From assembly GCA_012934845.2 (NCBI GenBank), contig WNNJ02000449.1, forward strand, positions 124,001-188,000: 64,000 bases of DNA, read 5' to 3'. The notes under the pieces were generated by a model that saw only the letters and a program-made list of their open reading frames with translations, had not been told where the DNA came from and did not search any database. Of the stretch, positions 20,101 to 33,400 are shown one piece after another; position 1 is the first letter of the stretch, and each line of letters opens with the position of its first letter. The DNA comes from Pomphorhynchus laevis. Its lineage: Eukaryota > Acanthocephala > Palaeacanthocephala > Echinorhynchida > Pomphorhynchidae. The translations under genes were made by a program, and so were the position numbers.

Positions 20101-22160
20101 AGTGATTAGGAGCGGTGATCAGTACCCGTTATCAAAAGCTGTTATCAGTAGCTTGCTCAATAGCATTGATCAGTTGCCGTTTTCAGTAGCCGTGATCAGT
20201 AGTAGCCGTGGTCAGTAGTCGTGGTCAGTAGCCGTGGTCAGTGGCCGTGATCAGTAGCCTGGATCACTAGTTGTGAAAAGTAGCCGGGATCAGTAGCAAC
20301 AATCAGTAGCCGTGATCCGTAGCCGCTATCAGAACGGGGGATTAGTAGCCGTAATCAGTTGATGTGATCAGTAGCCGTGATATGTAGCCTTTTTCAGTAG
20401 CCGTAATCAGTAGCCGTGATCAGTAGCTGTGATGAGTAGCCGTGATCAGTAGCCTGATCAATAGTTGCGATCAACAGCCGTGATCATAGACGTTTTCAGT
20501 TACCTTGATCAGTAGCCGTACAAGTATATGTGATTATTAGCCGTGATTAGCAGCCGTGATGAGTAGTTGTGATCAGTAGCCGAGATCAGTAGCCGTGATC
20601 AGTAGCCGTGATAAGTAGCTGTGATCGTTAGCTGTGATCAGTAGCCGTGATCAGTAGTTGTGATAAGTAGCCGTGATCGGTAGCCGTGATCAGTATCCGC
20701 TATCAGTTGCCGTGAACAGAAGCATTGATCGGTAGCCGTGATTAGTAGCCGTTTTCAGCAGCCGTAATTAGTAGCCGTAATTAGTAGCCGTAATCAGTAG
20801 CAGTAATCAGCAGCAGTGGTCAAAAGCCGTAAAAGCCGTAATATTTACCGTGATCAGTAGCCGTGATTAGTAGCTGTGATTAGTTGTAGTAATTAGAAGC
20901 CTTGATCTTAGACAAGATCAGTAGCCGTATCAGTATATGTGATCAATAGCTGTAATAAATTGCCGGTGATCATTACTCGGGAACAATAGCTGTTATCAGT
21001 AGCGTGATCACTAGCCTTGATCAGTAGCCGTTATCAGATCAGTAGCCGTGATCAGTAGCTGTGATCAGTAGCCGTGATCAGTAGCCGTGATCAGTAGCCG
21101 TGATCAGTATCCGTAATCAGTAGCCTTAATAGGTAGCCGTAATTAGTTGCCCTGAACAGTAGCTGTTTCAGTAGCCGTTATCAGTAGCGGTGATCATTGG
21201 ACGTGTTTAGTTGCCGTGATAAGTAGCTGCGATGAATTGCCGTTTCAGTAGACGTTATCAATAGCCGCGATCAAAAGCTGTGATCATCGACGTGTTCAGT
21301 TGACGTGTTCATTCGCCGTATCAGTATATGTGATCAGTAACAGTGATAAGTAGCCGTGATCAGTAGCCGAGATCAGTAGCCGTGATCAGTAGCCGTGATC
21401 GGTAGCCGTTTTCAGTAGTTGTTATCAGTACTCGTTGTCAGTACCAGTGATCAGTGCTTGTTATTAGTTGTCGTGATCTTTAGCCGTGATTAGGAGCTGT
21501 GATCAGTAGATGTGATCAATAGCTGTGATTAGTAGCCGTAATCACTGGCCGTGATCTGTAGCCGTGATCAGTAGCCGTGATCAGTAGCCGTGATCAGTAG
21601 CCGTGATCAGTAGCTGTGATCGGTAGCCGTGATCAGTAGACGTGATCAGTAGATGTGATTAGTAGATGTGATCAGTAGCCGTGTTCAGTAGCCGTAATCA
21701 ATAGCTGCGATCAATAGCCGTGAACAGTAGCCCTGATTAGTAGCCGTGATTAGTAGCTGTGATCAGTAGCCGTGATTAACAGCCGTGATCAGTAGCCGTG
21801 ATCAGAGCCGTGATAGCCGTGATCAGTAGCAGTAATCAGTAGCCGTGGTCAATAGACGTGATAATTTACCGTGATCAGTAGCCGTGATTGTAGCTGTGAT
21901 CAGTAGCCGTGATAAGTAGTTGTGATCAGTGGCCGTGATCAGTAGACATGATTGGTAGCGGTGATCAATAGCGGTGATCAGTAGACGTGATTGGTAGCGG
22001 TGATCAATAGCCGTGTTCAGTAGTCGTAATAAATAGCTGCGATCAATAGCCGTGATCATAGACGTTATTAGTTGAGTGATTAGTAGCCGTACAAGTATAT
22101 GTGATTATTAGCCGTGATTAGCAGCCGTGATGAGTAGTTGTGATCAGTAGCCGAGATCAG
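14170..22160 (+). repeat. Diverged satellite block with about 4.2-kb higher-order repeat
   Basis: Monomers here are heavily mutated, yet long strings of the same mutations recur. TGATCCTTAG recurs at 15122 and 19291, GTGATTAGGAGCGGTGATCA at 15891 and 20102, and GCTGCGATGAATTGCCG at 16941 and 21226. The landmark with GAGCCGTGATCAATTTTTG recurs near 14245 and 18115. Two successive units of about 4.2 kb are therefore present and are themselves diverged, showing that a long block was duplicated after the monomers had drifted. Confidence 0.85.
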
Positions 22161-25130
22161 TAGCCGTGATCAGTAGCCGTGTTCAGTAGCCGTGATCAGT
22201 AGCCGATCAGTAGCCGTGATCAGTAGCCGTGATCAGTAGTCGTGATCAGTAGCCGTGATCAGTAGCCATGATCAGTAGCCGTGATCAGTATCCGTGATCA
22301 GTATCCGTGATCAGTACCCGTGATCAGTTTCAGTGATCCGTAGCCGAGATCAGTAGCCGTGATCAGTAGCCGTGATCAGTAGCCGTGATCAGTAGCCGTG
22401 ATCAGTAGCCGTGATCAGTAGCCGTGATCAGTAGCCGTGATCAGTAGCCGTGATCAGTAGCCGTGATCAGTAGCCGTGATCAGTAGCCGTGATCAGTAGC
22501 CGTGATCAGTAGCCGTGATCAGTAGCCGTGATCAGTAGCCGTGATCAGTATCCGTAATCAGTAGCCTTAATAGGTAGCCGTGATCAGTTGCCCTGATCAG
22601 TAGCTGTTTCAGTAGCCGTTATCAGTAGCGGTGATCAGTTGACGTGTTTAGTTGCCGTGATAAGTAGCTGCGATGAATTGCCGTTTCAGTAGACGTTATC
22701 AATAGCCGCGATCAAAAGCTGTGATCATCGACGTGTTCAGTTGACGTGTTCAGTCGCCATATCAGTATATGTGATCAGTAACAGTGATAAGTAGCCGTGA
22801 TCAGTAGCTGAGATCAGTAGCCGTGATCAGTAGCCGTGATCAGTAGCCGTGATCGTTAGCCGTTTTCAGGAGTTGTTATCAGTACTCGTTGTCAGTACCA
22901 GTGATCAGTGCTTGTTATTAGTTGTCGTGATCTTTAGCCGTGATTATAATATGTGATCAGTAGATGTGATCAATAGCTGTGATTAGTAGTCGTAATAACT
23001 GACCGTGATCTGTAGCCGTGATCAGTAGCCGTGATCAGTAGCCGTGATCAGTAGCTGTAATTGGTAGCTGTGATCAGTAGCTGTGATTAGTAGCCGTGAT
23101 TAGTAGCCGTGATCAGTTGGTGTAATTAGTAGCTGTGATCAGTAGCCGTGATCAGTTGCCGTAATCAGTAGCCGTAATCAGTAGCCGTGATCAGTAGCCG
23201 TGATCAGTAGCCGTGATCAGTTGCCGTGATCAGATTCCGTGATAAGTTGCAGTGATTAGTTGCCGTGATCAGTTGCCGTGGTCAGTAGCCGTGATCAGTA
23301 GCCGTGATCACTAGTTGTGATCAGTAGCCGTGATCAGTAGCCGTGATCACTAGTTGTGATCAGTAGCCGTGATCAGTAGACTTGATCAGTGGCCGTGATC
23401 AGTTGCCGTGATCAGTAGCCGTGATCAGTAGCAGTGATCAGTAGCCGTGATAAGTTGCCGTAATCAGTAGCCGTAATCAGTACCCGTGATCAGTTGCAGT
23501 GATCCGTAGCCTTGATCAGTAGCCGTGATCAGAAGCCTTGATCAGTAGCCGTGATCAGTAGCCGTGATCAGTAGCCGTGATCAGTTGCCGTGATCAGTCG
23601 CCGTGATCAGTTGCCGTGATCAGTAGCCGTGATCAGTAGCAGTGATCAGTAGCCGTGATCAGTTGCCGTAATCAGTAGCCGTAATCAGTAGCCGTGATCA
23701 GTAGCCGTGATCAGTAGCCGTGATCAGTAGCCGTGATCAGTTGCCGTGATCAGATTCCGTGATAAGTTGCAGTGATTAGTTGCCGTGATCAGTTGCCGTG
23801 GTCAGTAGCCGTGATCAGTAGCCGTGATCACTAGTTGTGATCAGTAGCCGTGATCAGTAGACTTGATCAGTGGCCGTTATCTGTTGCAGTGATCAGTAGC
23901 CGTGATCAGTAGCCGTGATCAGTAGCCGTGATCAGTAGCCGTGATCAGTAGCCGTGATCAGTAGCCGTGATCAGTAGCCGTGATCAGTAGCCGTGATCAG
24001 TAGCCGTGATCAGTAGCCGTGATCAGTAGCCGTGATCAGTAGCCGTGATCAGTAGACTTGATCAGTGACCTTTATCTGTTGCAGTGATTAGTAGCCGTGA
24101 TCAGTAGTTGTGATCAGTTGTCGCGATCAGTATCCGTGATCAGTAGCCGTGATCAGTAGCCGTAATCAGTAGCCGTGATCAATAGCCGTGATCAGTAGCC
24201 GTGATCAGCAGCCGTGATCAGTTGCCTTGATCAGTAGCCGTTATCAGTAGACGGATCAGTAGCTGTGATCAGTTGCAGTGATCACTAGCCGTGATCACTA
24301 GCCGTGATCAGTAGACGTGTTCAGTAGTCGTGATCAGTAGCCGTGATCAGTAGCCATGATCAGTAGCCGTGATCACTTGCCGTAATCAGATTCCGTGATA
24401 AGTTGCCGTGTTCAGTTGCCGTGATCAGTTGCCGTGGTCAGTAGCCGTGATATGTAGCCGTGATCAGTAGCCGTGATTACTAGTTGTGATCAGTAGCAGT
24501 GATCAGTAGCCGTGATCAGTAGACTTGATTAGTGGCCGTTATCTGTTGCAGTGATCAGTAGCAGTGATCAGTAGTTGTGATCAGTAGTTGTGATCAGTAG
24601 CCGTGATCAGTAGCCGTGATCAGTAGCCGTGATCAGTAGCCGTGATCAGTAGCCGTGATCAGTAGCCGTGATCAGTAGCCGTGATCAGTAGCCGTGATCA
24701 GTAGCCGTGATCAGTAGCCGTGATCAGTAGCCGTGATCAGTAGCCGTGATCAGAAGCCGTGATCAGTAGCCGTGATCAGTAGACGGATCAGTAGCTGTGA
24801 TCAGTTGCAGTGATCACTAGCCGTTATCAGTAGTCGTGATCAGTAGCCGTGATCAGTAGCCATGATCAGTAGCCGTGATCAGTATCCGTGATCAGTAGCC
24901 GTGATCAGTAGCCGTGATCAGTTGCAGTGATCCGTAGCCGTGATCAGTAGCCGTGATCAGTAGCCGTGATCAGTAGCCGTGATCAGTATCCGTGATCAGT
25001 AGCCGTGATCAGTAGCCGTGATTAGTAGCCGTGATCAGTAGCCGTGATCAGTAGCCGTGATCAGTAGCCGTGATCATTAGCAGTGAACAGTAGCCGTGAT
25101 CAGTAGCCGTTATCAATAGCGGTGATCAGT
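22161..25130 (+). repeat. Homogenised satellite block, first
   Basis: Mostly perfect AGTAGCCGTGATC runs with a recurring set of variants (AGTTGCCGTGATC, CACTAGTTGTGATC, AGACTTGATCAGTGGCCG, TTATCTGTTGCAGTGATC). A piece of the diverged block (GCTGCGATGAATTGCCG at 22667) is trapped at its left side, so the two kinds of sequence are interleaved. Confidence 0.8.
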
Positions 25131-27440
25131 AGCCGTATCAGTGTATGTGATCAATAGCAGTGATTAGGAGCGGTGATCAGTACCCGTTATCAAAAGCTGT
25201 TATCAGTAGCTTGCTCAATAGCATTGATCAGTTGCCGTTTTCAGTAGCCGTGATCAGTAGCCGTGGTCAGTAGCCGTGGTCAGTAGCCGTGGTCAGTAGC
25301 CGTTGTTAGTAGCCGTGGTCAGTGGCCGTGATCAGTAGCCTGGATCACTAGTTGTGAAAAGTAGCCGGGATCAGTAGCAACAATCAGTAGCCGTGATCCG
25401 TAGCCGCTATCAGAACGGGGGATTAGTAGCCGTAATCAGTTGATGTGATCAGTAGCCGTGATATGTAGCCTTTTTCAGTAGCCGTAATCAGTAGCCGTGA
25501 TCAGTAGCTGTGATGAGTAGCCGTGATCAGTAGCCTGATCAATAGTTGCGATCAACAGCCGTGATCATAGACGTTTTCAGTTACCGTGATCAGTAGCCGT
25601 ACAAGTATATGTGATTATTAGCCGTGATTAGCAGCCGTGATGAGTGGTTTTGATCAGTAGCCGAAATCAGTAGCCGTGATCAGTTGCTGTGATCAGTAGC
25701 TGTGATCAGTAGCTTTGATCAGTAGCCGTGATCAGTATTTGTGATAAGTAGCCGTGATCGGTAGCCGTGATCAGTATCCGCTATCAGTGGCCGTGAACAG
25801 AAGCCTTGATCAGTAGTCGTGATTAGTAGCCGTGATCAGCAGCCGTAATTAGTAGCCGTAATTAGTAGCCGTAATCAGTAGCAGTAATCAGTAGCAGTGG
25901 TCAGAAGCCGTAATCATTTACCGTGATCAGTAGCCGTGATTAGTATCTGTGATTAGTTGTAGTGATAAGAAGCCTTGATCTTAGACGGGAGTAGTAGCCG
26001 TATCAGTATATGTGATCAATAGCCGTAATAAATAGCCGGTGATCATTACTCGGGAACAATAGCTGTTATCAGTAGCGTAATCACTAGCCTTAATCAGTAG
26101 CCGTTATCAGTATCTGTGATCAGTAGCCGTGATCAGTATCTGTGATAAGTAGTCGTGATCAGTTGCCGTGATCAGTAGCCGTGTTCAGTATCCGTAATCA
26201 GTAGCCTTAATAGGTAGCCGTAATTAGTTTCCCTGATCAGTAGCTGTTTCAGTAGCTGTTTTCAGTAGCGGTGATCAGTTGACGTGTTTAGTTGCCGTGA
26301 TAAGTAGCTGCGATGAATTGCCGTTTCAGTAGACGTTTTCAATATCCGCGATTAAAAGCTGTGATCATCGACTTGTTCAGTTGACGCGTTCAGTCGCCGT
26401 ATCAGTATGTGTGATCAGTAACAGTGATAAGTAGTTGTGATTAGTAGCCGAGATCAGTAGCCGTGATCAGTAGCCGTGATCGGTAGCCGTTTTCAGTAGT
26501 TGTTATCAGTACTCGTTGTCAGTACCAGTGATCAGTCTTGTTATTAGTTGTCGTGATCTTTAGCCGTGATTAGGAGTTGTGATCAGTAGATGTGATCAAT
26601 AGCTGTGATTAGTAGCCGTAATCACTGGCCGTGATCTGTAGCCGGGATCAGTAGCCGTGATCAGTAGTGTGATCGGTAGCCGTGATCAGTAGTTATGATT
26701 AGTAGTCGTGATTAGTAGCCGTGATCAGTAGACGTGACCAGTAGATGTGATTAGTAGATGTGATCAGTAGCCGTGTTCAGTAGTCGTAATCAATAGCTGC
26801 GATCAATAGCCGTGAACAGTAGCCCTGATTAGTAGCCGTAATTAGTAGCCGTGATTAGTAGCCGTGATCAGTAGCCGTGATTAACAGCCGTGAACAGTAG
26901 TCGTGATCAGTAGCCGTGATCAGTAGCCGTGATCAGTAGCATTAATTAGTAGTCGTGGTCAATAGACCTGATAATTTACCTTGATCAGTAGTCGTGATTA
27001 GTAGCTGTTATCAGTAGCCCTGATTAGTAGTTGTGATCAGTAGCCGTGATCAGTAGAGGTGATTGGTAGCGGTGATCAGTAGCCCTGTTCAGTAGCCGTA
27101 ATCAATAGCTGTGATCAATAGTCGTGATCATAGACGTTTTCAGTTGCGTGATTAGTAGCCGTATCAGTATATGTGATTAGTAGCCGTGATCAGTTGCCCT
27201 GAACAGTGTCCGTGATCAGTCGTTGTTATCAAAAGCACTTATAGGTATCTGTGATCAGTAGCTGTGATCATTATCCTTGATCAGTTGGCGTGTTCAATAG
27301 CGGTAATCAGTAGCCGTGATACGTAGCCGTAATCAGTATCAGTGATTAGTTTTTGCTGTAAGTAATCGTGATCGGTCGTCATCTTTAGTAGCAATTTTTA
27401 GTAGCCGTGATCAGTTGAGCCGTGATCAATTTTTGTGATC
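25131..27440 (+). repeat. Diverged satellite block, left copy of a 17.5-kb-spaced pair
   Basis: Carries the landmark series GTGATTAGGAGCGGTGATCA (25160), GCTGCGATGAATTGCCG (26307) and GAGCCGTGATCAATTTTTG (about 27418). The same series returns at 42646, 43767 and about 44888. The offset is 17,460-17,490 throughout, so the pair was made by one long duplication. Confidence 0.85.
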
Positions 27441-30400
27441 AGTAGCCGTGATCAAGCGCCGTGTGATCAGTAGCCGTGATCAGTAGCAGTGATCAGTTGC
27501 AGTGATCAGTAGCCGTGATAGAAGCCGTGATCAGTAGCCGTGATCAGTAGCCGTGATCAGCGGCCGTGATAAGTAGCCGTGATCAGTAGCCGTGATCAGT
27601 AGTCATGATCATTAGCCGTGATCAGTAGCAGTGATAACTTGCAGTGATCAGTAGCTGTGATCAGTTGCAGTGATCAGTAGTTGTGATCGGTAGCCGTGAT
27701 CAGTAGCCGTGATCAGTAGCCGTGATCAGTAGCCGAGATCAATAGCCGTTATCGGTAGCTGTGATCAGTAGCCATGATCAGTAGCTGTGATAAGTAGCTG
27801 TGATCAGTAGCCGTGATCAGTGGTCGTAATCAGTAGCCGTGATCAGTAGCCGTGATCAGTAGCCGTGATCAGTAGCCGTGATCAGTAGCCGTGATCAGTA
27901 GCCGTGATCAGTAGCCGTGATCAGTTGCCGTGATCAGTTGCCGTGATCAGTAGCCGTGATCAGTAGCCGTGATCAGTAGCCGTGATCAGTAGCCGTGATC
28001 AGTAGCCGTGATCAGATTCCGTGATAAGTTGCCGTGATCAGTTGCCGTGATCAGTTGCCGTGATCAGTTGCCGTGATCAGTTGCCGTGGTCAGTAGCCGT
28101 GATTCGTAGCCGTGATCAGTAGCCGTACTAGTTGTAATCAGTAGCCGTGATCAGTAGCCGTGATCAGTAGCCGTGATCAGTAGACTTGATCAGTGGCCGT
28201 TATCTGTTGCAGTGATCAGTAGCCGTGATCAGTAGTTGTGATCAGTAGCCGTGATCAGTAGCCGTGATCAGTAGCCGTGATCAGTAGCCGTGATCAGTAG
28301 CCGTGATCAGTAGCCGTGATCAGTAGCCGTGATCAGTAGCCGTGATCAGTAGCCGTGATCAGTGGCCGTGATCAGTAGCCTTGAGCAGTAGCCGTGATCA
28401 GTAGCCGTGACCTGTAACCGTGATTAGAACCGGTAATCAGTAGCTGCGATAAGTAGCTGTGATCAGCGGCCGTGATCAATAGCCGTGATCAGTAGCCGTG
28501 ATCAGTAGTCGTGATCATTAGCCGTGATCAGTAGCAGTGATCACTTGCAGTGATCAGTAGCTGTGATCAGTTGCAGTGATCAGTAGTCGTGATCAGTAGC
28601 CGTGATCAGTAGCCGTGATCAGTAGCCGTGATCAGTAGCCGTGATCAGTAGCCGTGATCAGTAGCCGTGATCAGTAGCCGTGATCAGTAGCCGTGATCAG
28701 TAGCCGTGATCAGTTGCCGTGATCAGTAGCCGTGATCAGTAGCCGTGATCAGTAGCCGTGATCAGTAGCCGTGATCAGTAGCCGTGATTAGATTCCGTTA
28801 TAAGTTGCAGTGATCAGTTGCCGTGATCAGTTGCCGTGGTCAGTAGCCGTGATCAGTAGCCGTGATCACTAGTTGTGATCAGTAGCCGTGATCAGTAGCC
28901 GTGATCAGTAGCCGTGATCAGTAGCCGTGATCAGTAGCCGTGATCAGTAGCCGTGATCAGTAGCCGTGATCAGTAGCCGTGATCAGTAGGTTCAGTTGCC
29001 GTTATCTGTTGCAGTGATCAGTAGCCGTGATCAGTAGTCGTGATCAGTAGCCGTGATCAGTAGCCATGATCAGTAGCCGTGATCAGTATCCGTGATCAGT
29101 ACCCTGATCAGTTGCAGTGATCCGTAGCCGAGATCATTAGCCGTGATCAGTAGCCTTGATCAGTAGCCGTTATCAGTAGCCGTTATCAGTATCCGAAATC
29201 AGTAGCCGTGATCAGTAGCCGTGATCAGTAGCCGTGATCAGTAGCCGTGATCAGTAGCCGTGATCAGTAGCCGTGATCAGTAGCCGTGATCAGTAGCCGT
29301 GATCAGTAGCCGTGATCAGTAGCCGTGATCAGTAGCCGTGATCAGTAGCCGTGATCAGTAGCCGTGATCAGTAGCCGTGATCAGTAGCCGTGATCAGTAG
29401 CCGTGATCAGTAGCCGTGATCAGTAGCCGTGATCAGTAGCCGTGATCAGTAGCCGTGATCAGTAGCCGTGATCAGTAGCCGTGATCAGTAGCCGTGATCA
29501 GTATCCGTGATCAGTATCCGTGATCAGTACCCGTGATCAGTTGCAGTGATCCGTAGCCGAGATCAGTAGCCGTGATCAGTAGCCGTGATCAGTAGCCGTG
29601 ATCAGTAGCCGTGATCAGTAGCCGTGATCAGTAGCCGTGATCAGTAGTTGTGATCAGTAGCCGTGATCAGTAGCCGTGATCAGTAGCCGTGATCAGTAGC
29701 CGTGATTAGATTCCGTTATAAGTTGCAGTGATCAGTTGCCGTGATCAGTTGCCGTGGTCAGTAGCCGTGATCAGTAGCCGTGATCACTAGTTGTGATCAG
29801 TAGCCGTGATCAGTAGCCGTGATCAGTAGCCGTGATCAGTAGCCGTGATCAGTAGCCGTGATCAGTAGCCGTGATCAGTAGCCGTGTCAGTTGGCCGTTA
29901 TCTGTTGCAGTGATCAGTAGTCGTGATCAGTAGTGTTGATCAGTAGCCGTGATCAGTAGCCGTGATCAGTATCCGTGATCAGTAGCCGTGATCAGTAGCC
30001 GTGATCAGTAGCCGTGATCAGTAGTCGTGATCAGTAGCCGTGATCAGTAGCCATGATCAGTAGCCGTGATCAGTATCCGTGATCAGTACCCGTGATCAGT
30101 TGCAGTGATCCGTAGCCGAGATCAGTAGCAGTGATCAGTAGCCGTGATCAGTAGCTGTGATCAGTAGCCGTGATCAGTAGCCGTGATCAGTAGCCGTGAT
30201 CAGTAGCCGTGATCAGTAGCCGTGATCAGTTGCCGTGATCAGTAGCCGTGATCAGTAGCCGTGATCAGTAGCTGTGATCAGTAGCCGTGATCAGTAGCCG
30301 TGATCAGTAGCCGTGATCAGTAGCCGTGATCAGTAGCCGTGATCAGTAGCCGTTATCAGTTGCCGTGATCAGATTCCGTGATAAGTTGCAGTGATTAGTT

Positions 30401-33400
30401 GCCGTGATCAGTTGCCGTGGTCAGTAGCCGTGATCAGTAGCCGTGATCACTAGTTGTGATCAGTAGCCGTGATCAGTAGACTTGATCAGTGACCGTTATC
30501 TGTTGCAGTGATCAGTAGCCGTGAGCAGTAGCCGTGATCAGTAGCCGTGATCAGTAGCCGTGATCAGTAGCCGTGATCAGTAGCCGTGATCAGTAGCCGT
30601 GATCAGTAGACTTGATCAGTGGCCGTTATCTTTTGCAGTAATTAGTAGCCGTGATCAGTAGTTGTGATAAGTAGCCGTGATCAGTAGCCGAGATCAGTAG
30701 CCGTGATCAGTAGCCGTAATCATTAGCCGTGATCAATAGCCGTGATCAGTAGCCGTGATCAGCTGCCGTGATCAGTAGCCTTGATCAGTAGCCGTTATCA
30801 GTAGACGGATCAGTAGCTGTGATCAGTTGCAGTGATCACTTGCCGTGATCAGTAGCCGTGATCAGTAGTCGTGATCAGTAGCCGTGATCAGTAGCCATGA
30901 TCAGTAGCCGTGATCAGTTGCCGTAATCAGATTCCGTGATAAGTTGCCGTGTTCAGTTGCCGTGATCAGTTGCCGTGGTCAGTAGCCGTGATCAGTAGCC
31001 GTGATCAGTAGCCGTGATCAGTAGCCTGATCAGTAGCCGTGATCAGTAGCCGTGATCAGTAGCCGTGATCAGAACTTGTGATCAGTAGCCGTGATCAGTA
31101 GACGGATCAGTAGCTGTGATCAGTTGCAGTGATCACTAGCCGTTATCAGTAGCCGTGATCAGTAGCCATGATCAGTAGCCGTGATCAGTATCCGTGATCA
31201 GTAGCCGTGATCAGTTGCAGTGATCCGTAGCCGAGATCAGTAGCCGTGATCAGTAGCCGTGATCAGTAGCCGTGATCAGTAGCCGTGATCAGTAGCCGTG
31301 ATCAGTAGCCGTGATCAGTAGCCGTGATCAGTAGCCGTGATCAGTAGCCGTGAACAGTAGTGATCAGTAGCCGTGATCAGTAGCCGTGATCAGTAGCCGT
31401 GATCAGTAGCCGTGATCAGTTGCCGTGATCAGTTGCCGTGATCAGTAGCCGTGATCAGTAGCCGTTATCAGTAGCCGTGATCAGTAGCCGTGATCAGTTG
31501 CCGTGTTCATTTTCCGTGATAAGTTGCCGTGATCAGTTGCCTTGATCAGTTGCCGTGGTCAGTAGCCGTGATTAGTAGCCGTGATCAGTAGCCGTGATCA
31601 CTTGTTGTGATCAGCAACCGTGATCAGTAGCAGTGATCAGTAGCCGTGATCAGTAGCCGTGATCAGTAGACTTGATCAGTGGCCGTTATCTGTTGCAGTG
31701 ATCAGTAGCCGTGATCAGTAGTTTGATCAGTAGCCGTGATCAGTAGCCGTGATCAGTAGCCGTGATCAGTAGCCGTGATCAGTAGCCGTGATCAGTAGCC
31801 GTGATCAGTAGCCGTGATCAGTAGCCGTGATCAGTAGCCGTGATCAGTAGCCGTGAGAAGTAGCCGTGAGAAGTAGCCGTGAGAAGTAGCCGTGAGAAGT
31901 AGCCGTGACCTGTAACCGTGATTAGAAGCGGTAATCAGTAGCTGCGATCAGTATTTGTGATCAATATCGATGATAAGTAGCCGGGATCGGTAGCCGTAGT
32001 CAGTAGCCGTAATCAGTAGCCGTGATCAAGTGCAGTCATCAGTAGCCGTGATCAGTAGCCGTGATCAGAAGCAGTGATCAGTAGCAGTGATCAGTAGCCG
32101 TGATCAGTAGCCGTGATCAGTAGACTTGATCAGTGGCCGTTATCTGTTGCAGTGATCAGTAGCCGTGATCAGTAGTTGTGATCAGTAGCCGTGATCAGTA
32201 GCCGTGATCAGTAGCCGTGATCAGTAGCCGTGATCAGTAGCCGTGATCAGTAGCCGTGATCAGTAGCCGTGATAAGTAGCCGTGATCAGTGGCCGTGATC
32301 AGTAGCCTTGAGCAGTAGCCGTGATCAGTAGCCGTGACCTGTAACCGTGATTAGAACCGGTAATCAGTAGCTGCGATAAGTAGCTGTGATCAGCGGCCGT
32401 GATCAATAGCCGTGATCAGTAGCCGTGATCAGTAGTCGTGATCATTAGCCGTGATCAGTAGCAGTGATCACTTGCAGTGATCAGTAGCTGTGATCAGTTG
32501 CAGTGATCAGTAGTCGTGATCAGTAGCCGTGATCAGTAGCCGTGATCGGTAGCCGTGATCAGTAGCCGTGATCAGTAGCCGTGATCAGTAGCCGTGATCA
32601 GTAGCCGTGATCAGTAGCCGTGATCAGTAGCCGTGATCAGTAGCCGTGATAAGTAGCCGTGATCAGTTGCAGTGATCACTAGCCGTGATCAGTAGCCGTG
32701 ATCAGTAGTCGTGATCAGTAGCTGTGATCAGTAGCCATAATCAGTAGCCGTGATCAGTATCCGTGATCAGTACCCTGATCAGTTGCAGTGATCCGTAGCC
32801 GAGATCATTAGCCGTGATCAGTAGCCTTGATCAGTAGCCGTTATCAGTAGCCGTTATCAGTATCCGAAATCAGTAGCCGTGATCAGTAGCCGTGATCAGT
32901 AGCCGTGATCAGTAGCCGTGATCAGTAGCCGTGATCAGTAGCCGTGATCAGTAGCCGTGATCAGTAGCCGTGATCAGTAGCCGTGATCAGTAGCCGTGAT
33001 CAGTAGCCGTGATCAGTAGCCGTGATCAGTAGCCGTGATCAGTAGCCGTGATCAGTAGTCGTGATCAGTAGCCGTGATCAGTAGCCATGATCAGTAGCCG
33101 TGATCAGTATCCGTGATCAGTATCCGTGATCAGTACCCGTGATCAGTTGCAGTGATCCGTAGCCGAGATCAGTAGCCGTGATCAGTAGCCGTGATCAGTA
33201 GCCGTGATCAGTAGCCGTGATCAGTAGCCGTGATCAGTAGCCGTGATCAGTAGTTGTGATCAGTAGCCGTGATCAGTAGCCGTGATCAGTAGCCGTGATC
33301 AGTAGCCGTGATCAGTAGCCGTGATCAGTAGCCGTGATCAGTTGCCGTGATCAGTTGCCGTGATCAGTAGCCGTGATCAGTAGCCGTGATCAGTAGCCGT

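Noticed and set aside
21823-22059. 78-codon minus-strand frame in the satellite (repeating LLITAIDHRYQSRLL-like product)
   Set aside because: It is only the satellite read through mutated monomers. The perfect unit has a stop in every frame within 39 bp, and the product mirrors the repeat with no other support.
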